64,000 nucleotides of DNA from Algoriphagus taiwanensis (GCF_036245645.1 NZ_BTPE01000003.1:372001-436000), one strand, 5' to 3'; positions 8,425 to 17,396 are shown, counted from the stretch's first letter. Translations and numbers: made by a program. Notes: generated by a model not told the origin, from the sequence alone.

Positions 8425-9543
8425 ATGAGCCAAAAACCAATCAATATCGCCATCATCGGCCTTGGATTTGGTGCTGAGTTTATTCCTATCTATCAAAAGC
8501 ACCCCTTGGCAAATATGTATGCAGTTTGCCAAAGAAATAAGGAGAAAGCCGAGGAAATCGGGAAAGCTTTTGGAATAGAGAAAGTCTACACAGACTATGA
8601 CGAGCTGCTTAAAGATCCCAATATTGATGCAGTCCATATTAATACTCCCATTCAAAATCACGCGGAACAATCCATCAAAGCACTGAAAGCTGGAAAACAT
8701 GTCGCCTGTACTGTTCCCATGGCAACAACAGTAGAGGAATGCCGTCAGATCGTCGAACTCTGTGAGGAGACGGGGCTGACTTACATGATGATGGAGACGG
8801 TGATTTACAGCCGGGAATATCTGTTTGTGAAGGAAATGTATGAGAAGGGTGAATTGGGTAAAATTCAGTTTCTCAGAGCCTCACATCAGCAGGAAATGGC
8901 TGGTTGGCCAGGCTATTGGGAGGGCCTCCCTCCTATGCATTACGCCACTCACTGCGTAGGCCCTGTATTGGCTTTACCTAAAGGACAAGCTGAATATGTG
9001 TCTTGTCTGGGTTCAGGGAGAATCGATGAAAACTTAATCCCAAAATATGGCTCTCCTTTCGCTATTGAAACGTGCCATATCAAGCTGAAAGATTCCGATT
9101 TGGCAGCTGAGGTAACTCGCTCCCTTTTCAATACAGCCAGACAATACCGGGAAAGCTTTGACGTGTATGGTTCAAAAAAATCCTTCGAGTGGACACTGAT
9201 CGAGCATGAAGATTCCGTAATTCATACCGGTGAAGTCCCTGAGAAGGTGAAAATACCTGACTATGCACACTTGCTTCCTGATGGCATTCAGAAATTTACA
9301 ACTCAAGGAGTTTATGATTCGGATGAAAACCAGCATTTGTCCTTTACCCAAGGTTCCGGTCATGGAGGCTCTCACCCGCATTTGGTTCATGAATTCCTCA
9401 CCGCTTTGTCTGAAGGCAGAGCTCCCTATCCTGATGCCAGACAATCCGCCAATATCACCTGTGTGGGTATTTTGGCCCATGAGTCGGCGATGGAAGGCGG
9501 AAAAATCAAATATCTGCCAGAGTGGACTCTCAGCAAAAAGTAA
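8425..9543 (+). CDS. Gfo/Idh/MocA family oxidoreductase with altered EKP motif
   Basis: A 372-residue NAD(P)-dependent oxidoreductase-like protein. The N-terminal Rossmann fold begins IAIIGLGFGAEF and the C-terminal domain ends with GHGGSHPHLVHEFL. In the usual C-E-K-P-x-A motif the catalytic lysine is replaced: the sequence is CTVPMATT, with Val97 at the Lys position. It may therefore be a subfamily with different chemistry. It lies 124 bases after the isomerase on the same strand and likely belongs to the same sugar pathway. The gap holds short repeats of the type GGACATC but no clear terminator. Confidence 0.88.
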   Translation: MSQKPINIAIIGLGFGAEFIPIYQKHPLANMYAVCQRNKEKAEEIGKAFGIEKVYTDYDELLKDPNIDAVHINTPIQNHAEQSIKALKAGKHVACTVPMATTVEECRQIVELCEETGLTYMMMETVIYSREYLFVKEMYEKGELGKIQFLRASHQQEMAGWPGYWEGLPPMHYATHCVGPVLALPKGQAEYVSCLGSGRIDENLIPKYGSPFAIETCHIKLKDSDLAAEVTRSLFNTARQYRESFDVYGSKKSFEWTLIEHEDSVIHTGEVPEKVKIPDYAHLLPDGIQKFTTQGVYDSDENQHLSFTQGSGHGGSHPHLVHEFLTALSEGRAPYPDARQSANITCVGILAHESAMEGGKIKYLPEWTLSKK

Positions 9544-9552
9544 ATTAAAAAA

Positions 9553-9671
9553 GAGGCTGTCTTATGAATCGTTTCGTTGTCAGCCTGAGCGGAGTCGAAG
9601 GCCTTTTCCAACTCTCTAAACGACATTTCGACTTCGCTCAATGTGACAAACTTTACATTTTAGACAGCCTC
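9553..9671. repeat. REP-like long imperfect palindrome
   Basis: The outer arms GAGGCTGTCT (9553-9562) and AGACAGCCTC (9662-9671) are perfect inverted repeats. Inside, the 22-base segments 9578-9599 (core CTGAGCGGAGTCGAA) and 9627-9648 (core TTCGACTTCGCTCA) are imperfect reverse complements. It follows the Gfo/Idh gene directly and may act as its terminator or as a mobile palindromic repeat. Confidence 0.7.
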
Positions 9672-9753
9672 TAGTTTTAGATTTTTACTTCGGAGAGAAA
9701 AAAGAAATAGTTTCAGTCTTTGGACATCTGACATCGGACATCCTACATCCAAC

Positions 9754-10128
9754 TTACTTCACCTTTTTCGCTTCTGTCACAAACATATCCATCAGCGAAC
9801 CGGAAGCACTTTCTTCGTCAACTTTTTTCAAACTGATATACACGTCGTAGCCTGTGATATTGAAATAAGCCGTCAGCACATCATCAGTGATGGTCACTGA
9901 TGACATTTCCTTTTCAGTACCAGAAGGATCTTCTACAAAGTACCCCATGGTTTTGCCGTCTTTAGTCTCAAAACGCATAGGGATAGTTGCTGTGCCCTGA
10001 GGAGTATCATAAACAGTCACGGCCCACTTTCCTTCAAAGTATTCAGGAGAGGCTGTAAAGCTGGAAAGCGTGACTAAGGAACCCATGGCCACAATTAGAA
10101 CTAGCAATAAGGAGGATAATTTTTTCAT
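9754..10128 (-). CDS. small secreted protein of unknown function
   Basis: A 124-residue protein with a clear signal peptide (MKKLSSLLLVLIVAMGSLV, likely cleaved near SSFTAS). The mature part is short and beta-rich, with FEGKWAVTVYDTPQG followed by alternating strands, like small lipocalin-type or DUF-type periplasmic proteins of Bacteroidota. No catalytic motif is seen. It stands alone: an REP-like palindrome lies on one side and a repeat field upstream of its start. I do not recognise a named family with confidence. Confidence 0.75.
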   Translation of the reverse strand: MKKLSSLLLVLIVAMGSLVTLSSFTASPEYFEGKWAVTVYDTPQGTATIPMRFETKDGKTMGYFVEDPSGTEKEMSSVTITDDVLTAYFNITGYDVYISLKKVDEESASGSLMDMFVTEAKKVK

Positions 10129-10251
10129 TGATGTAAAGGGTTAAATTTTGCTTTGGAATTTAAAGAATATTTGGACTTACAAAAAGATTAAGAAAATAAA
10201 ATTAGGCATTTTAACAGGGGATTGAAATATTCTTGGGTATACCTTTTGGAT

Positions 10252-10815
10252 CAAGTCTCGTGACTTGGATCTACCCTGACCGACTGGTTCAAGTCTCCTA
10301 ACCTTCCAGAAACAGACGGCCTGCCCGACCCTTACTGGTTCAAGTCTCCTGACCTGCTCTCTCGGTTCAAGTCTCCTGATTTTATTGAAAAATTGAAGAT
10401 CCCATGGTTCAAGTCTCCTGACTGGTTCAAGTCTTCTGACTTGGACCTACCCTGACCGACTGGGTCAAGTCTCCTGACTTGGACCTACCCTGACCGACTG
10501 GTTCAAGTCTCCTGACCTTCCAGAAACAGACGGCCTGCCCGACTCAGGCGGGCCTATCCTATGGTTCAAGTCTCCTTACTAGTTCAAGTCTCCTGACTTG
10601 GACCTACCCAGACCGACTGGTTCAAGTCTCCTGACCTGCCCGACTCAGGCGGGCTTGGACCGATCAAATACCCTCTTTCTAATGAAACAAGGCAGTCAAA
10701 AGACTGCAAGAAGGGAAAGTCCAAGTTTGAAAACTTGAACTAGCGCGTGGGATGGTTCAATAGTCCTTATCTGCCTGAATCAGGCAGGCCTGCCCGACGC
10801 AGGCGGGCTTGGAGC
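10252..10815. repeat. field of short hairpin repeats (38-bp and 18-bp periodicity)
   Basis: Eleven copies of the core CAAGTCTCCTGAC, with small variants, start at 10252, 10290, 10341, 10368, 10410, 10428, 10466, 10504, 10567, 10585 and 10623. Spacings of 38 and 18 bases recur. The full unit folds as CAAGTC-TCCT-GACTTG. Other small palindromes lie between and after them: GCAGTC-AAAA-GACTGC, CAAGTTT-GA-AAACTTG, and GCCCGACTCAGGCGGGC-type arms. No open reading frame of note occurs. The repeated GGTTCAAGTC resembles a tRNA T-arm. Confidence 0.85.
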
Positions 10816-10848
10816 TAAGTACCTTGTGTGAACAATTTGTGAGCAAAC

Positions 10849-10880
10849 AAAAAAGGCACTTAGATCTTTCATCTAAGTGC
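10849..10880 (-). terminator. intrinsic terminator after tRNA-Thr
   Basis: On the minus strand the stem GCACTTAGA / TCTAAGTGC (10856-10880) with a 7-base loop is followed by a T-rich run. It lies 13 bases beyond the tRNA 3' end, which fits tRNA-Thr transcription. Confidence 0.8.
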
Positions 10881-10892
10881 ATAATAATTAAG

Positions 10893-10965
<73 letters not shown>

Positions 10966-11072
10966 GTTCCTTAATGGTGCTGCAAATATAGACTTACTCC
11001 ACTTTACTGCAAACCCAAAACCTGATAAATTTCATAAAAACCGCTATCTCTCAGATTTTGAGCGGGAAAAAT

Positions 11073-13187
11073 TTAGAATTCCCGTAAGATGGAAAGCTTC
11101 TTTTTCAGCTTTTCAATCTCTTCTTCTGCTTTTTGGATTTTTCCGTCAAACTGATCCTTCAACTTATCAGCTGTTTTGGAAGAAGCGAAAAACTCGAGGT
11201 TGTTTTTCCAAAGAGAAATGTTGTTTTCCAAATCTGCAATTTGCTTTCGTATGCCATGCTCTTTTTTGTTGAGCGTTTTGATGGCATTAGGATCACTTTG
11301 GATTCTGTTCAGATTCAATCGGAAAAGGAAGTCTTCTCTTCCCTCCTCTGTGGAATCCAACTGATCCAAATAGAAATCAATGGCTTCTTTGAATTGATTT
11401 TGAACCTCTTTGATATTCTTTCTTGGCACAAAACCGATTTCATTGAAGGCTTCCACAAATTGCGTCAACTCCTCCTCTGATTTGGAATCTTGCGAAGCTG
11501 CCGCTTTGATCTTTTGAATGAGCTCAAGCTTTTCCTTCAGATTCTTATCAAATTCTGAATTGGCTTGTTTGTTGGAGTTTCTTCGGTTTTCGAAGAAGGT
11601 ATCACAAGCATTTTTAAACCTCTTGTAAAGGGAATCTCTATGTTTCTCTGGAGTAGGCCCCAATTTTTTCCACTCTTGCTGCAGTTGGATCAATTGATTT
11701 GCTGTTGACTGCCAATCTGTATTATCCTTGAGGTCTTCAGCCTTGGATATCAATTCCTCTGCCTTTTGTTGATTGGTGGCTCTGACCTCATCCAAATGCT
11801 TAAAGAAAGCATTTTTGTTATGGAAGAACTGCTTGAATAAAGACCAGAAGTTCTTGTTGATTTCTCGGCCAGTCTCTCTTGGGACAGGACCGATTTTCTC
11901 CCAGGCTTTTTGGATATCCAAAATCTCTTTGGTCTTGGAATTCCACTCTTTGATTCTTTCTCCACTAAATGAGGCAAACTCAGTCAATTGAGCAATGAGT
12001 TGTTCTTTGGCTGTCTGATTGGCCTTGAACTCTTCTTTCTGTCCTTCAAAATAGACTTTTCTCTTGTCATAGATCGCATCTGAAGCAGCTTTGAATCTTT
12101 GCCATAGCGCCTCTTGCTCTTCTCTAGGTACAGGACCGATATGCTTAAATTCCTCATGGAGTTCATTCAGCTGCTTGATCGCCTCCTTTAATTCCTTGAC
12201 TTCAGAAAGGACTTCTGCTTTTTCGCAGAGTTCCAATTTGCTTTCCAGATTTTTCTTTCTGTCTAGCTCTTTGAGTTCAAAATAAATGCTTCTGTTATCA
12301 TAGAATCGATCCATGAGCGCATTATAGCTCGCCCAAAGACTACGATTTTGAGCAGCAGGCACTGGACCAATAGATTTCCATTCTTCCTGAATGGATTTGA
12401 TCACGTTCATGGAAAGAGTGGTCTCTTCTCCATCAACCAATTCTCTCAATCTATCGAGAATTTGATTTTTGGTCTCAAGATTTTTTTCTTTCTGACGCTC
12501 GGTTTCCTTTCTGAGGGAATTAAGCTGATATCTGAAATCATTGAAGACTTTATGAAATTCTCTCTCTTCTTCGTGCTGTCTATATTCAAAATCATCCTCT
12601 ACTCCACCCTCTTCTTTGAATTTGGCTAATGCCTCTTCTTTTTCCTTGTTGACAATTTCTTCGAATGCGTCCTTGATTTCATGCGCAAGCTTATCCAGCT
12701 TAAGGATATTTCCTCCCTGAAGCTTGTCTTTGAGTAGCTTTAAAAGTTGGATTTTAGTGAGTGATGACAAATCCAAATGCTCTTCATGATCTTCTTCCTC
12801 ATCATTTTCAGAGTCTTCGGAATCGTTGCTTGCAGCTTCTGAGGAGGAAACTTCTGCAACAACAGGAGCTTCACTTTCTTCAGAAATTTCTGCATTTACC
12901 TCTACCTCCTCAACGATTTCCGCAACAGTAGATTTGATTTCTTCTGGCTTCTCTTCCGGAGTATTAATTGCCGCTTCAGCTTCTACGACCACGGAATCAG
13001 AAGAATCTACCACTTCGGAAGCAGATTCAACTTCTATTTGATCTGCTTCACTTTGAGCAGGTTCTGAAGATTCAGAACTCTCTGATTCTTGTAAATTTTC
13101 ACTTAGCTTTTCTTTACCAGTCGCTTCCTCAGCTGAAGCTTTGGTCACCTTGTCCTTATCGGACAAATCGTTACTTCTATCAGTCAT
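11073..13187 (-). CDS. DUF349 repeat protein with acidic N-terminus
   Basis: A 704-residue protein without signal peptide. Residues 1-150 are strongly acidic and Ser/Glu/Val-rich, hence probably disordered. The rest is helical and holds five DUF349 repeats, each marked by a core such as WKSIGPVPA, FKHIGPVPRE, WEKIGPVPRE, WKKLGPTPEK and FNEIGFVPRK, followed by Phe/Tyr-rich F..FYDNR-type ends. The last ~60 residues form a coiled coil. DUF349 proteins are common in Bacteroidota and their function is not established; a nucleic-acid or ribosome-linked role has been suggested. A TAnnTTTG promoter candidate precedes the start. Confidence 0.88.
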   Translation of the reverse strand: MTDRSNDLSDKDKVTKASAEEATGKEKLSENLQESESSESSEPAQSEADQIEVESASEVVDSSDSVVVEAEAAINTPEEKPEEIKSTVAEIVEEVEVNAEISEESEAPVVAEVSSSEAASNDSEDSENDEEEDHEEHLDLSSLTKIQLLKLLKDKLQGGNILKLDKLAHEIKDAFEEIVNKEKEEALAKFKEEGGVEDDFEYRQHEEEREFHKVFNDFRYQLNSLRKETERQKEKNLETKNQILDRLRELVDGEETTLSMNVIKSIQEEWKSIGPVPAAQNRSLWASYNALMDRFYDNRSIYFELKELDRKKNLESKLELCEKAEVLSEVKELKEAIKQLNELHEEFKHIGPVPREEQEALWQRFKAASDAIYDKRKVYFEGQKEEFKANQTAKEQLIAQLTEFASFSGERIKEWNSKTKEILDIQKAWEKIGPVPRETGREINKNFWSLFKQFFHNKNAFFKHLDEVRATNQQKAEELISKAEDLKDNTDWQSTANQLIQLQQEWKKLGPTPEKHRDSLYKRFKNACDTFFENRRNSNKQANSEFDKNLKEKLELIQKIKAAASQDSKSEEELTQFVEAFNEIGFVPRKNIKEVQNQFKEAIDFYLDQLDSTEEGREDFLFRLNLNRIQSDPNAIKTLNKKEHGIRKQIADLENNISLWKNNLEFFASSKTADKLKDQFDGKIQKAEEEIEKLKKKLSILREF

Positions 13188-13217
13188 AAACTCACTATAA
13201 TTTCAAGGCAATATGGG

Positions 13218-13225
13218 CAAAAGTA
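13218..13225 (-). promoter_or_regulatory. Bacteroidota -7 box candidate (TACTTTTG) for the DUF349 gene
   Basis: TACTTTTG matches the TAnnTTTG consensus of the Bacteroidota primary sigma factor and lies 30 bases before the DUF349 start on the minus strand. A good -33 TTTG is not evident, so support is partial. Confidence 0.4.
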
Positions 13226-13235
13226 GGGATTTTGC

Positions 13236-13805
13236 CTAATTTAATCTTGGGTCCACGGGATAATTTGCAATAACCTTAAACTCCCCTCCCATGTTTTTTA
13301 AAAGTCCCTTCCATAACTCTTCCGGGGTATTTTGAAGTGTTTCCGGAGATATTTGATCTCGATAAACAATCCATGTATTGGCTTCGAGTTCCTCAGTTAA
13401 CTGGCCGGCTCCCCAGCCAGAGTAGCCGATAAAAAACATGATATCCTGAGGCTCAAATCTTCCAAGTTTTAGATTTTCAACCAGAGATTCAAAATCCCCT
13501 CCCCACCATATTCCGTTTCCGATAGGGATACTTCCTTCCAAAGCCTTTTCCCCAAAATAGATGAAATGGAGAGTATTCTGCTCGACTGGCCCGCCTACAA
13601 ATACCTCATTGTCCAAAAAAGCCAATTCCTCAACCAAATCTCCCAAATGCAGAATAGAAGGCTTGTTCAATACCAGACCAAAACTTCCCTCCTCATTGTG
13701 ATCACAAAGCAAAACTACCGACCGGATGAAGTTTTCATCCTGAAGAAAAGGCTCTGAAATCAACAGATTCCCAGCAATCGGATCGTTTTTTTGATTTTCG
13801 GACAT
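13236..13805 (-). CDS. YqgE/AlgH family protein
   Basis: A 189-residue cytoplasmic protein of the UPF0301 (YqgE/AlgH) family. Typical landmarks are GNLLISEPFLQDENFIRSVV near the start, then LLCDHNEEGSFGLVLNKP, VFVGGPVEQNTLHF, and FFIGYSGWGAGQLTEELE. The length matches the family. Its biochemical role is unknown; in Pseudomonas AlgH was linked to alginate regulation, but this does not transfer to all members. It sits 48 bases beyond the DUF349 start, on the same strand. Confidence 0.92.
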   Translation of the reverse strand: MSENQKNDPIAGNLLISEPFLQDENFIRSVVLLCDHNEEGSFGLVLNKPSILHLGDLVEELAFLDNEVFVGGPVEQNTLHFIYFGEKALEGSIPIGNGIWWGGDFESLVENLKLGRFEPQDIMFFIGYSGWGAGQLTEELEANTWIVYRDQISPETLQNTPEELWKGLLKNMGGEFKVIANYPVDPRLN

Positions 13806-13906
13806 GAGACTTGAATCACTTTGAGTGAAAAATATAGATCATAATTTTAATAATCCAATGGCAGACGTACTTTTAACCTGAAAAATATTCCAATTCGATA
13901 AGTCCT

Positions 13907-14542
13907 ATGAAACTTTCAGACATCAGAAAAGACTACACCCTCAAATCTCTGGATATCAGCGATGTAAGCACAGATCCGTTTCGGCAATTTTCTCTTTGGT
14001 TTGATGAGGCTGTGGATTCAGAAGCTTTGGAAGTCAACGCCATGTGTCTTTCTACTCTTGGACTGGACGGCTATCCTTCAGGAAGAATAGTGCTCTTGAA
14101 GGGAGTGGATGAAGGGTTTGTCTTTTTCACCAATTATTCCAGTGCAAAAGGAAAAGAGATCGAGGCCATGCCAAAAGCCTCCTTAACTTTCTTCTGGGCA
14201 GAGTTGGAGCGACAGGTAAGAATTGTGGGGGATTTGGAGAAAATATCAGAAGCAGAATCTGACGAGTACTTTTTTTCCCGGCCCGTAGGATCCCAAATCG
14301 GTGCTTGGACTTCTCCCCAAAGTCAGAGAATTGAAAATCGGGAAGTACTTGCAGAAAGAAACAAACAATTGGAAGACCGATTTTCCAGAGAGCCAATTAC
14401 CCGCCCACCTCATTGGGGAGGATATAGATTGAAACCCAAGCAGTTTGAATTCTGGCAAGGAAGATCTAGCCGACTTCATGATCGAATCGGCTATGAGAAA
14501 AATGGTGAAGGCAAATGGACAATATTCCGTCTTGCTCCCTGA
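13907..14542 (+). CDS. pdxH: pyridoxamine 5'-phosphate oxidase
   Basis: A 211-residue FMN enzyme that oxidises pyridoxamine or pyridoxine 5'-phosphate to pyridoxal 5'-phosphate in vitamin B6 synthesis and salvage. The N-terminal SDIRKDYTLKSLDISDVSTD, the FMN-binding PSGRIVLLKGVDEGFVFFTN, the SAKGKEIEAMPKASLTFFW segment, and the C-terminal PPHWGGYRLKP and FWQGRSSRLHDR with the end IFRLAP are all typical. The length matches the family. It is divergent from yqgE and convergent with bshB1, with five bases between the two stops. Confidence 0.96.
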   Translation: MKLSDIRKDYTLKSLDISDVSTDPFRQFSLWFDEAVDSEALEVNAMCLSTLGLDGYPSGRIVLLKGVDEGFVFFTNYSSAKGKEIEAMPKASLTFFWAELERQVRIVGDLEKISEAESDEYFFSRPVGSQIGAWTSPQSQRIENREVLAERNKQLEDRFSREPITRPPHWGGYRLKPKQFEFWQGRSSRLHDRIGYEKNGEGKWTIFRLAP

Positions 14543-14547
14543 GGAAG

Positions 14548-15264
14548 TTATTTTAGATCAAACAAATCCTTGACACCAATAAATCGCTCAATGGTAAAAC
14601 CTTCTCCGTATTTGGTATGAATCCGGTGCCCCATCTCCCTTGACCTCGATTCAATAAATGGCAGAAATTCCGGGGATGAAATAAAGCTAGCGGGTTCTTT
14701 ACTCTCAGGATCAAAAAACTGGGATTTAAATGCCATGATACTGGCCACTTTGGTGTCCCAGTAATCAGTGATGTCAACAATAAAATCCGGGTTGATGTAG
14801 TTGTTTTGAATGTAGTGGTAGACAAACTTGGGTCTCCATGGATCTTGATCTTTCCCATCAAGTTGGGTAACTATTCTTCTCAAACCACTCATAAAGCAGG
14901 CATTGGAGGCAAGAGAAGAACCTTTTCCGTGATCCGGGTGCCGATCAGTAATCGCATTAGCCAAAACAATTTCTGGCTGATACTTTCTAATGACCTTGAT
15001 CAATTCCAGTTGGTGAACTTCGTCATCTTTGAAAAAAATATCTTTGAAGCCCATATTTTCCCTAGCAGCAAGCCCTAGAACTTTTGCAGCTTCTGCAGAT
15101 TCCTGGAGTCTGATTTCAGGTGTTCCTCGGGTTCCCATTTCTCCTTGTGTGAGATCTACGATACCCACTTTGTAGCCTTTGGCAATGTGTGCGGCAATGG
15201 TCCCTGAACAACCCAATTCAGCATCGTCTGGATGTGCTGCAATGACTAAAATATCAAGTTTCAT
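14548..15264 (-). CDS. bshB1: bacillithiol biosynthesis deacetylase BshB1
   Basis: A 238-residue zinc-dependent deacetylase of the PIG-L/LmbE family. It removes the acetyl group from N-acetylglucosaminyl-malate, the second step of bacillithiol synthesis. Evidence is the zinc motif AAHPDDAELGCSG, the Q-G-E-M-GTRGTPEIR segment, and DRHPDHGKG. The C-terminus HTKYGEGFTIERFIG is typical of BshB1 rather than of other LmbE proteins. It implies that this organism uses bacillithiol as a low-molecular-weight thiol. The neighbouring peptidase gene ends ten bases beyond its start on the same strand. Confidence 0.94.
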   Translation of the reverse strand: MKLDILVIAAHPDDAELGCSGTIAAHIAKGYKVGIVDLTQGEMGTRGTPEIRLQESAEAAKVLGLAARENMGFKDIFFKDDEVHQLELIKVIRKYQPEIVLANAITDRHPDHGKGSSLASNACFMSGLRRIVTQLDGKDQDPWRPKFVYHYIQNNYINPDFIVDITDYWDTKVASIMAFKSQFFDPESKEPASFISSPEFLPFIESRSREMGHRIHTKYGEGFTIERFIGVKDLFDLK

Positions 15265-15273
15265 GTACTACTT

Positions 15274-16314
15274 TTATTTAACCCTTAAGTTTTGGCCGAT
15301 TCTCAGAATGGTACGAGTGGAAATTCCATTCAGGCGGGTGATTTGATTGATAGGAACTCCGTATCTTCTAGCAATACTTCCTAAAGTATCCCCTCTTTTG
15401 ACTCGATGGTAAGCTGCTTCTCTTGCTTTGGCCACATGACCAAAAAGCTCTTTTGAAATCAATAAATCCTGTTTGGTTAGTTCTTTTTTCTCAAAATCAT
15501 AAACCAGTTCAGGATCAAACGGAAGCCCTTTGTATCTCAACTCATAATGCAAGTGGGCGCCGGTACTACGACCGGTACTCCCTCCTCTTCCCAGCAAATC
15601 TCCAGCTTTGACTTCATCTCCTACTTGAGCGATTTGCTTGGAAAGGTGGCCATAGACAGTTTCAAGACCATTTTTATGTCGGACTACATAGAAGTATCCA
15701 TATCCGTAGCGATCATAAGAGCGCACCCGGACAATCCCATCAAATCCTGAGAAAACCAAATCTCCTGTATTCAGATCCAAATCAGTCCCGTAATGCATCC
15801 GTCCCCATCTGGGTCCAAATCTGGAGTTAACTTCAATCGGATCCCAATCCACTGGCATTTGCCAGTTCATCCCGAATCGAGGATCATATAGTCTTAGTGA
15901 GAGACTATCCTGAAAATTTCGAATATCAAGATTGTAAATATCTACCTTCTTGCTATCCCAATTAGAGTAGTGTTCGAAGGCAGTGACCCAAATACTGTCG
16001 ATTTGAACTTGTTCCGAAATTTGAATCAATTGATTGGTTGGTGCCCAAATAAAGCCCAGTGGATCCTCACTGATGATGGACTGCATCCGGGCCAGATTCA
16101 CCTCGCTTTGGAAAAGGATGGAATCTGTTTGAGTGGAAAGGGTACGGAGATAAGCCTCCTGATCAAACTGCCGAAGTTCGATATTCCTCCTTTCAGTAGG
16201 TACTCCAGTCTGGCTGTTTTTCTTGATAATCTTAGGAAAAACTTGAGCATTGGCTTCAATGAAACCAATGCTCAAGAAAAAGACTAAAATTATCTGTAAA
16301 TACTTTTTCCTCAT
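15274..16314 (-). CDS. M23 family metallopeptidase with C-terminal LysM
   Basis: A 346-residue exported protein (signal peptide MRKKYLQIILVFFLSIG...NAQ). The middle carries the M23 fold, with RMHYGTDLDLNTGD for the first zinc ligands, VRHKNGLETVYGHLS, and GAHLHYELRYKG for the HxH motif. The last ~45 residues are a LysM domain (HRVKRGDTLGSIARRYGVP) that binds peptidoglycan. It likely cleaves cross-links in the cell wall or activates other hydrolases in the periplasm. It lies in the same-strand run trxB, peptidase, bshB1 with short gaps. Confidence 0.93.
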   Translation of the reverse strand: MRKKYLQIILVFFLSIGFIEANAQVFPKIIKKNSQTGVPTERRNIELRQFDQEAYLRTLSTQTDSILFQSEVNLARMQSIISEDPLGFIWAPTNQLIQISEQVQIDSIWVTAFEHYSNWDSKKVDIYNLDIRNFQDSLSLRLYDPRFGMNWQMPVDWDPIEVNSRFGPRWGRMHYGTDLDLNTGDLVFSGFDGIVRVRSYDRYGYGYFYVVRHKNGLETVYGHLSKQIAQVGDEVKAGDLLGRGGSTGRSTGAHLHYELRYKGLPFDPELVYDFEKKELTKQDLLISKELFGHVAKAREAAYHRVKRGDTLGSIARRYGVPINQITRLNGISTRTILRIGQNLRVK

Positions 16315-16329
16315 TTATTAAATTAAGGA

Positions 16330-17268
16330 TTATTCTTGTTCGGCTAGGAAGCGCTCTGCATCCAAGGCTGCCATACATCCTGTGCCAGCCGCTGTGACGG
16401 CCTGACGGTATACATTATCCTGTGCATCTCCGCAAGCGAAAACTCCTTCCACATTGGTACGGGTGGTTCCCGGTATAGTTTTGATATAGCCGGAAGAATC
16501 CATGTGAATGAAATCTCGGAAGATGGAAGTGTTTGGCTGGTGACCAATAGCAACAAAGAAGCCAGAAATTGCGATTTCTCTTTTTTCTCCAGACAAATTG
16601 TTGACTACTCGTACCCCAGTTACCTCATCAGTTCCCAGAATTTCCTCAGTCTCAGTATTCCACAGAATTTCGATTTTGGGATTATTTTTAACCCGCTTTT
16701 GCATGATTTGAGAAGCGCGCATTTCGTCCCTTCTTACGATCATGTAAACTTTGGAGCAGATATTTGCCAAATAGGAGGCTTCTTCGCAAGCAGTATCCCC
16801 TGCCCCAATGATCGCCACTTCTTGACCACGGAAGAAAAATCCATCACAGACAGCACAGGCCGAAACCCCTTTTCCGTTAAGGCGAGTTTCACTTTCCAAT
16901 CCAAGCCACTTTGCAGATGCACCTGTGGAGATGATGACTGTTTCTGCGCTGATCTGAACTTGATCATCTACAGTGACTAAATGCGGTCTTTTTGAAAAAT
17001 CCACCGCCGTCACCAAGCCATACCTTACTTGGGTGCCAAACCTTTCAGCTTGTTTCCTGAAATCTTCCATCATTTCCGGCCCCATGATTCCATCGGGATA
17101 GCCGGGATAATTTTCCACATCAGTAGTGATGGTCAGCTGACCACCTGGCTGTCCCCCGGTGTAGAGGACAGGATTCATTCCAGCCCTTGCAGCATAGATA
17201 GCTGCTGTATATCCGGCAGGACCCGAGCCGATAATCAATACTTTTACTTTTTCAACTTCTGGATTCAT
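16330..17268 (-). CDS. trxB: thioredoxin-disulfide reductase
   Basis: A 312-residue flavoprotein that uses NADPH to reduce thioredoxin. It has FAD motif VLIIGSGPAGYTAAIYAARAG, redox-active CAVCDG, the NADPH motif AIIGAGDTACEEASYL, and the C-terminal FACGDAQDNVYRQAVTAAGT FAD motif. I start at the ATG (17268); a TTG just before it is in frame but unnecessary. Sixteen bases separate it from the peptidase gene downstream. It may serve bacillithiol-linked thiol homeostasis with bshB1 two genes on, but trxB is a general housekeeping gene. Confidence 0.97.
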   Translation of the reverse strand: MNPEVEKVKVLIIGSGPAGYTAAIYAARAGMNPVLYTGGQPGGQLTITTDVENYPGYPDGIMGPEMMEDFRKQAERFGTQVRYGLVTAVDFSKRPHLVTVDDQVQISAETVIISTGASAKWLGLESETRLNGKGVSACAVCDGFFFRGQEVAIIGAGDTACEEASYLANICSKVYMIVRRDEMRASQIMQKRVKNNPKIEILWNTETEEILGTDEVTGVRVVNNLSGEKREIAISGFFVAIGHQPNTSIFRDFIHMDSSGYIKTIPGTTRTNVEGVFACGDAQDNVYRQAVTAAGTGCMAALDAERFLAEQE

Positions 17269-17396
17269 CAATCGCTGCTGTTAAAACGGTTCAAATTTTG
17301 TCAATTGGGAATTTGAAACAAAAATCAGGAAGGTTAAAATTCCTTAAGGTAAGTTTGGTCACCAAACTTCAGGTAAATCTTTCCCGAATAGGTAAT

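Noticed and set aside
10252..10640. CRISPR array
   Set aside because: Repeats are hairpins with 38- or 18-base period, and the intervening sequences are themselves repeated; no cas genes.
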